A model generated the notes under the pieces. It did no database searches and was not told where the DNA came from. It saw only the letters and a list, made by a program, of their open reading frames with translations. Positions 63,910-64,000 of a DNA stretch of 64,000 bases are shown piece by piece. The translations under genes were made by a program, and so were the position numbers. This stretch comes from Phoma sp. XZ068 (taxonomy: Eukaryota; Ascomycota; Dothideomycetes; Pleosporales; Didymellaceae), in assembly GCA_004835665.1 (NCBI GenBank), contig RBKR01000025.1, positions 930,001 through 994,000 of the forward strand. Reading direction: 5' to 3'. How positions within the stretch are numbered: position 1 is the stretch's first letter; each line of letters begins with the position of its first letter.

Positions 63910-64000
63910 TATTAAAGTTATAAACTAAGTAAAGCTTATAAATACTTCTAAGGTTAGTTCTCTAGAATAAGTACTAGTATAGGAGGGGTTAGTATAGATA
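63910..64000 (-). repeat. 5' LTR of gypsy copy 2, truncated by window edge
   Basis: AAAGTTATAAACTAAGTAAAGCTTATAAATACTT and following bases repeat the start of the LTR at 57587, in the same orientation, so both LTRs of copy 2 are detectable. Confidence 0.75.

Larger units (their letters stand above)
57587..64000 (-). mobile_element. RIP-degraded Ty3/gypsy (chromodomain) retrotransposon, copy 2 (cut by window end)
   Basis: Same family as 9130-16073 but on the minus strand. The element's 3' LTR starts at TGTTAAGG (57587) and runs to about 58000. The internal part reads right to left: gag with a better preserved CCHC-type knuckle (CYNCSKLGYFARDC on the minus strand) at about 62985-63030, protease, RT around 60780-61140, RNase H and integrase about 59200-60600, and chromodomain near 58670-58800. 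The 5' LTR begins at about 63910 and leaves the window. Many TAA/TAG interrupt every frame. RIP load is visibly milder than in copy 1 in several places. Confidence 0.85.

Noticed and set aside
1..64000. Secondary-metabolite cluster covering the window
   Set aside because: VAO oxidase, MBL hydrolase, BVMO, ABC pump and regulators are suggestive, but no PKS, NRPS, terpene cyclase or prenyltransferase core gene is present in the window.

Overview
This window comes from the nuclear genome of a filamentous ascomycete (Pezizomycotina). The genes are short-intron fungal genes: introns of about 48-80 bp with GT..AG ends and CTNAC-like branch sites. Typical families are present, including Zn2Cys6 and C2H2/Fungal_trans regulators, a FucP-type MFS permease, a full-length ABCB pump, a BVMO, a Ure2p-like GST and a Pth11-like receptor fragment. 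GC-balanced genic DNA alternates sharply with AT-saturated blocks (about 7.9-16.9 kb and 57.3-64 kb). In those blocks old transposons are riddled with TAA/TAG, which is the signature of repeat-induced point mutation (RIP). I cannot name the species; the compartmented landscape is common in Dothideomycetes.

Layout. 1-7.8 kb: 3' end of a VAO-family flavin oxidase, a metallo-beta-lactamase-fold hydrolase (probable frameshift), a zinc alcohol dehydrogenase and a C2H2/Fungal_trans regulator. 7.9-16.9 kb: RIP-degraded block with a pogo-like remnant, LTR fragments, a chromodomain Ty3/gypsy element with both LTRs, and a younger solo LTR with an intact 5-bp target duplication. 16.9-24.4 kb: an 11-exon ABCB transporter and a divergently transcribed Zn2Cys6 regulator sharing a promoter with four GCGGAC/GTCCGC motifs. 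25.9-28.4 kb: a GST and an internally deleted pogo-like element. 28.5-38.7 kb: FucP-type permease, succinate-semialdehyde-type ALDH, transketolase/DHAS-like enzyme and Zn2Cys6 regulator, which look like a small carbon-catabolic module. 40.4-52.4 kb: a run of oxidoreductase and detoxification genes (BVMO, polyol dehydrogenase, SDR, PRISE-type reductase, AKR, DJ-1/HSP31-type, glyoxalase-like). 53-55.1 kb: two decaying genes (Pth11-like receptor, alpha/beta hydrolase). 55.4-57.25 kb: an intact pogo/Fot1-like transposon with perfect inverted repeats. 57.6 kb to the end: a second RIP-degraded gypsy element of the same family in opposite orientation, cut by the window edge.

How the parts fit. The gene island lies between two inverted, degraded copies of one retrotransposon family. 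Within it, two regulator-linked modules stand out: ABC pump plus divergent regulator, and sugar permease/ALDH/transketolase plus regulator, followed by polyol and carbonyl reductases. Joint function is inferred from neighbourhood and families only. Exon boundaries were set by eye from splice signals and frame continuity and are solid where total lengths close in frame (ABC transporter, GST, SDR, AKR, PRISE, transketolase).
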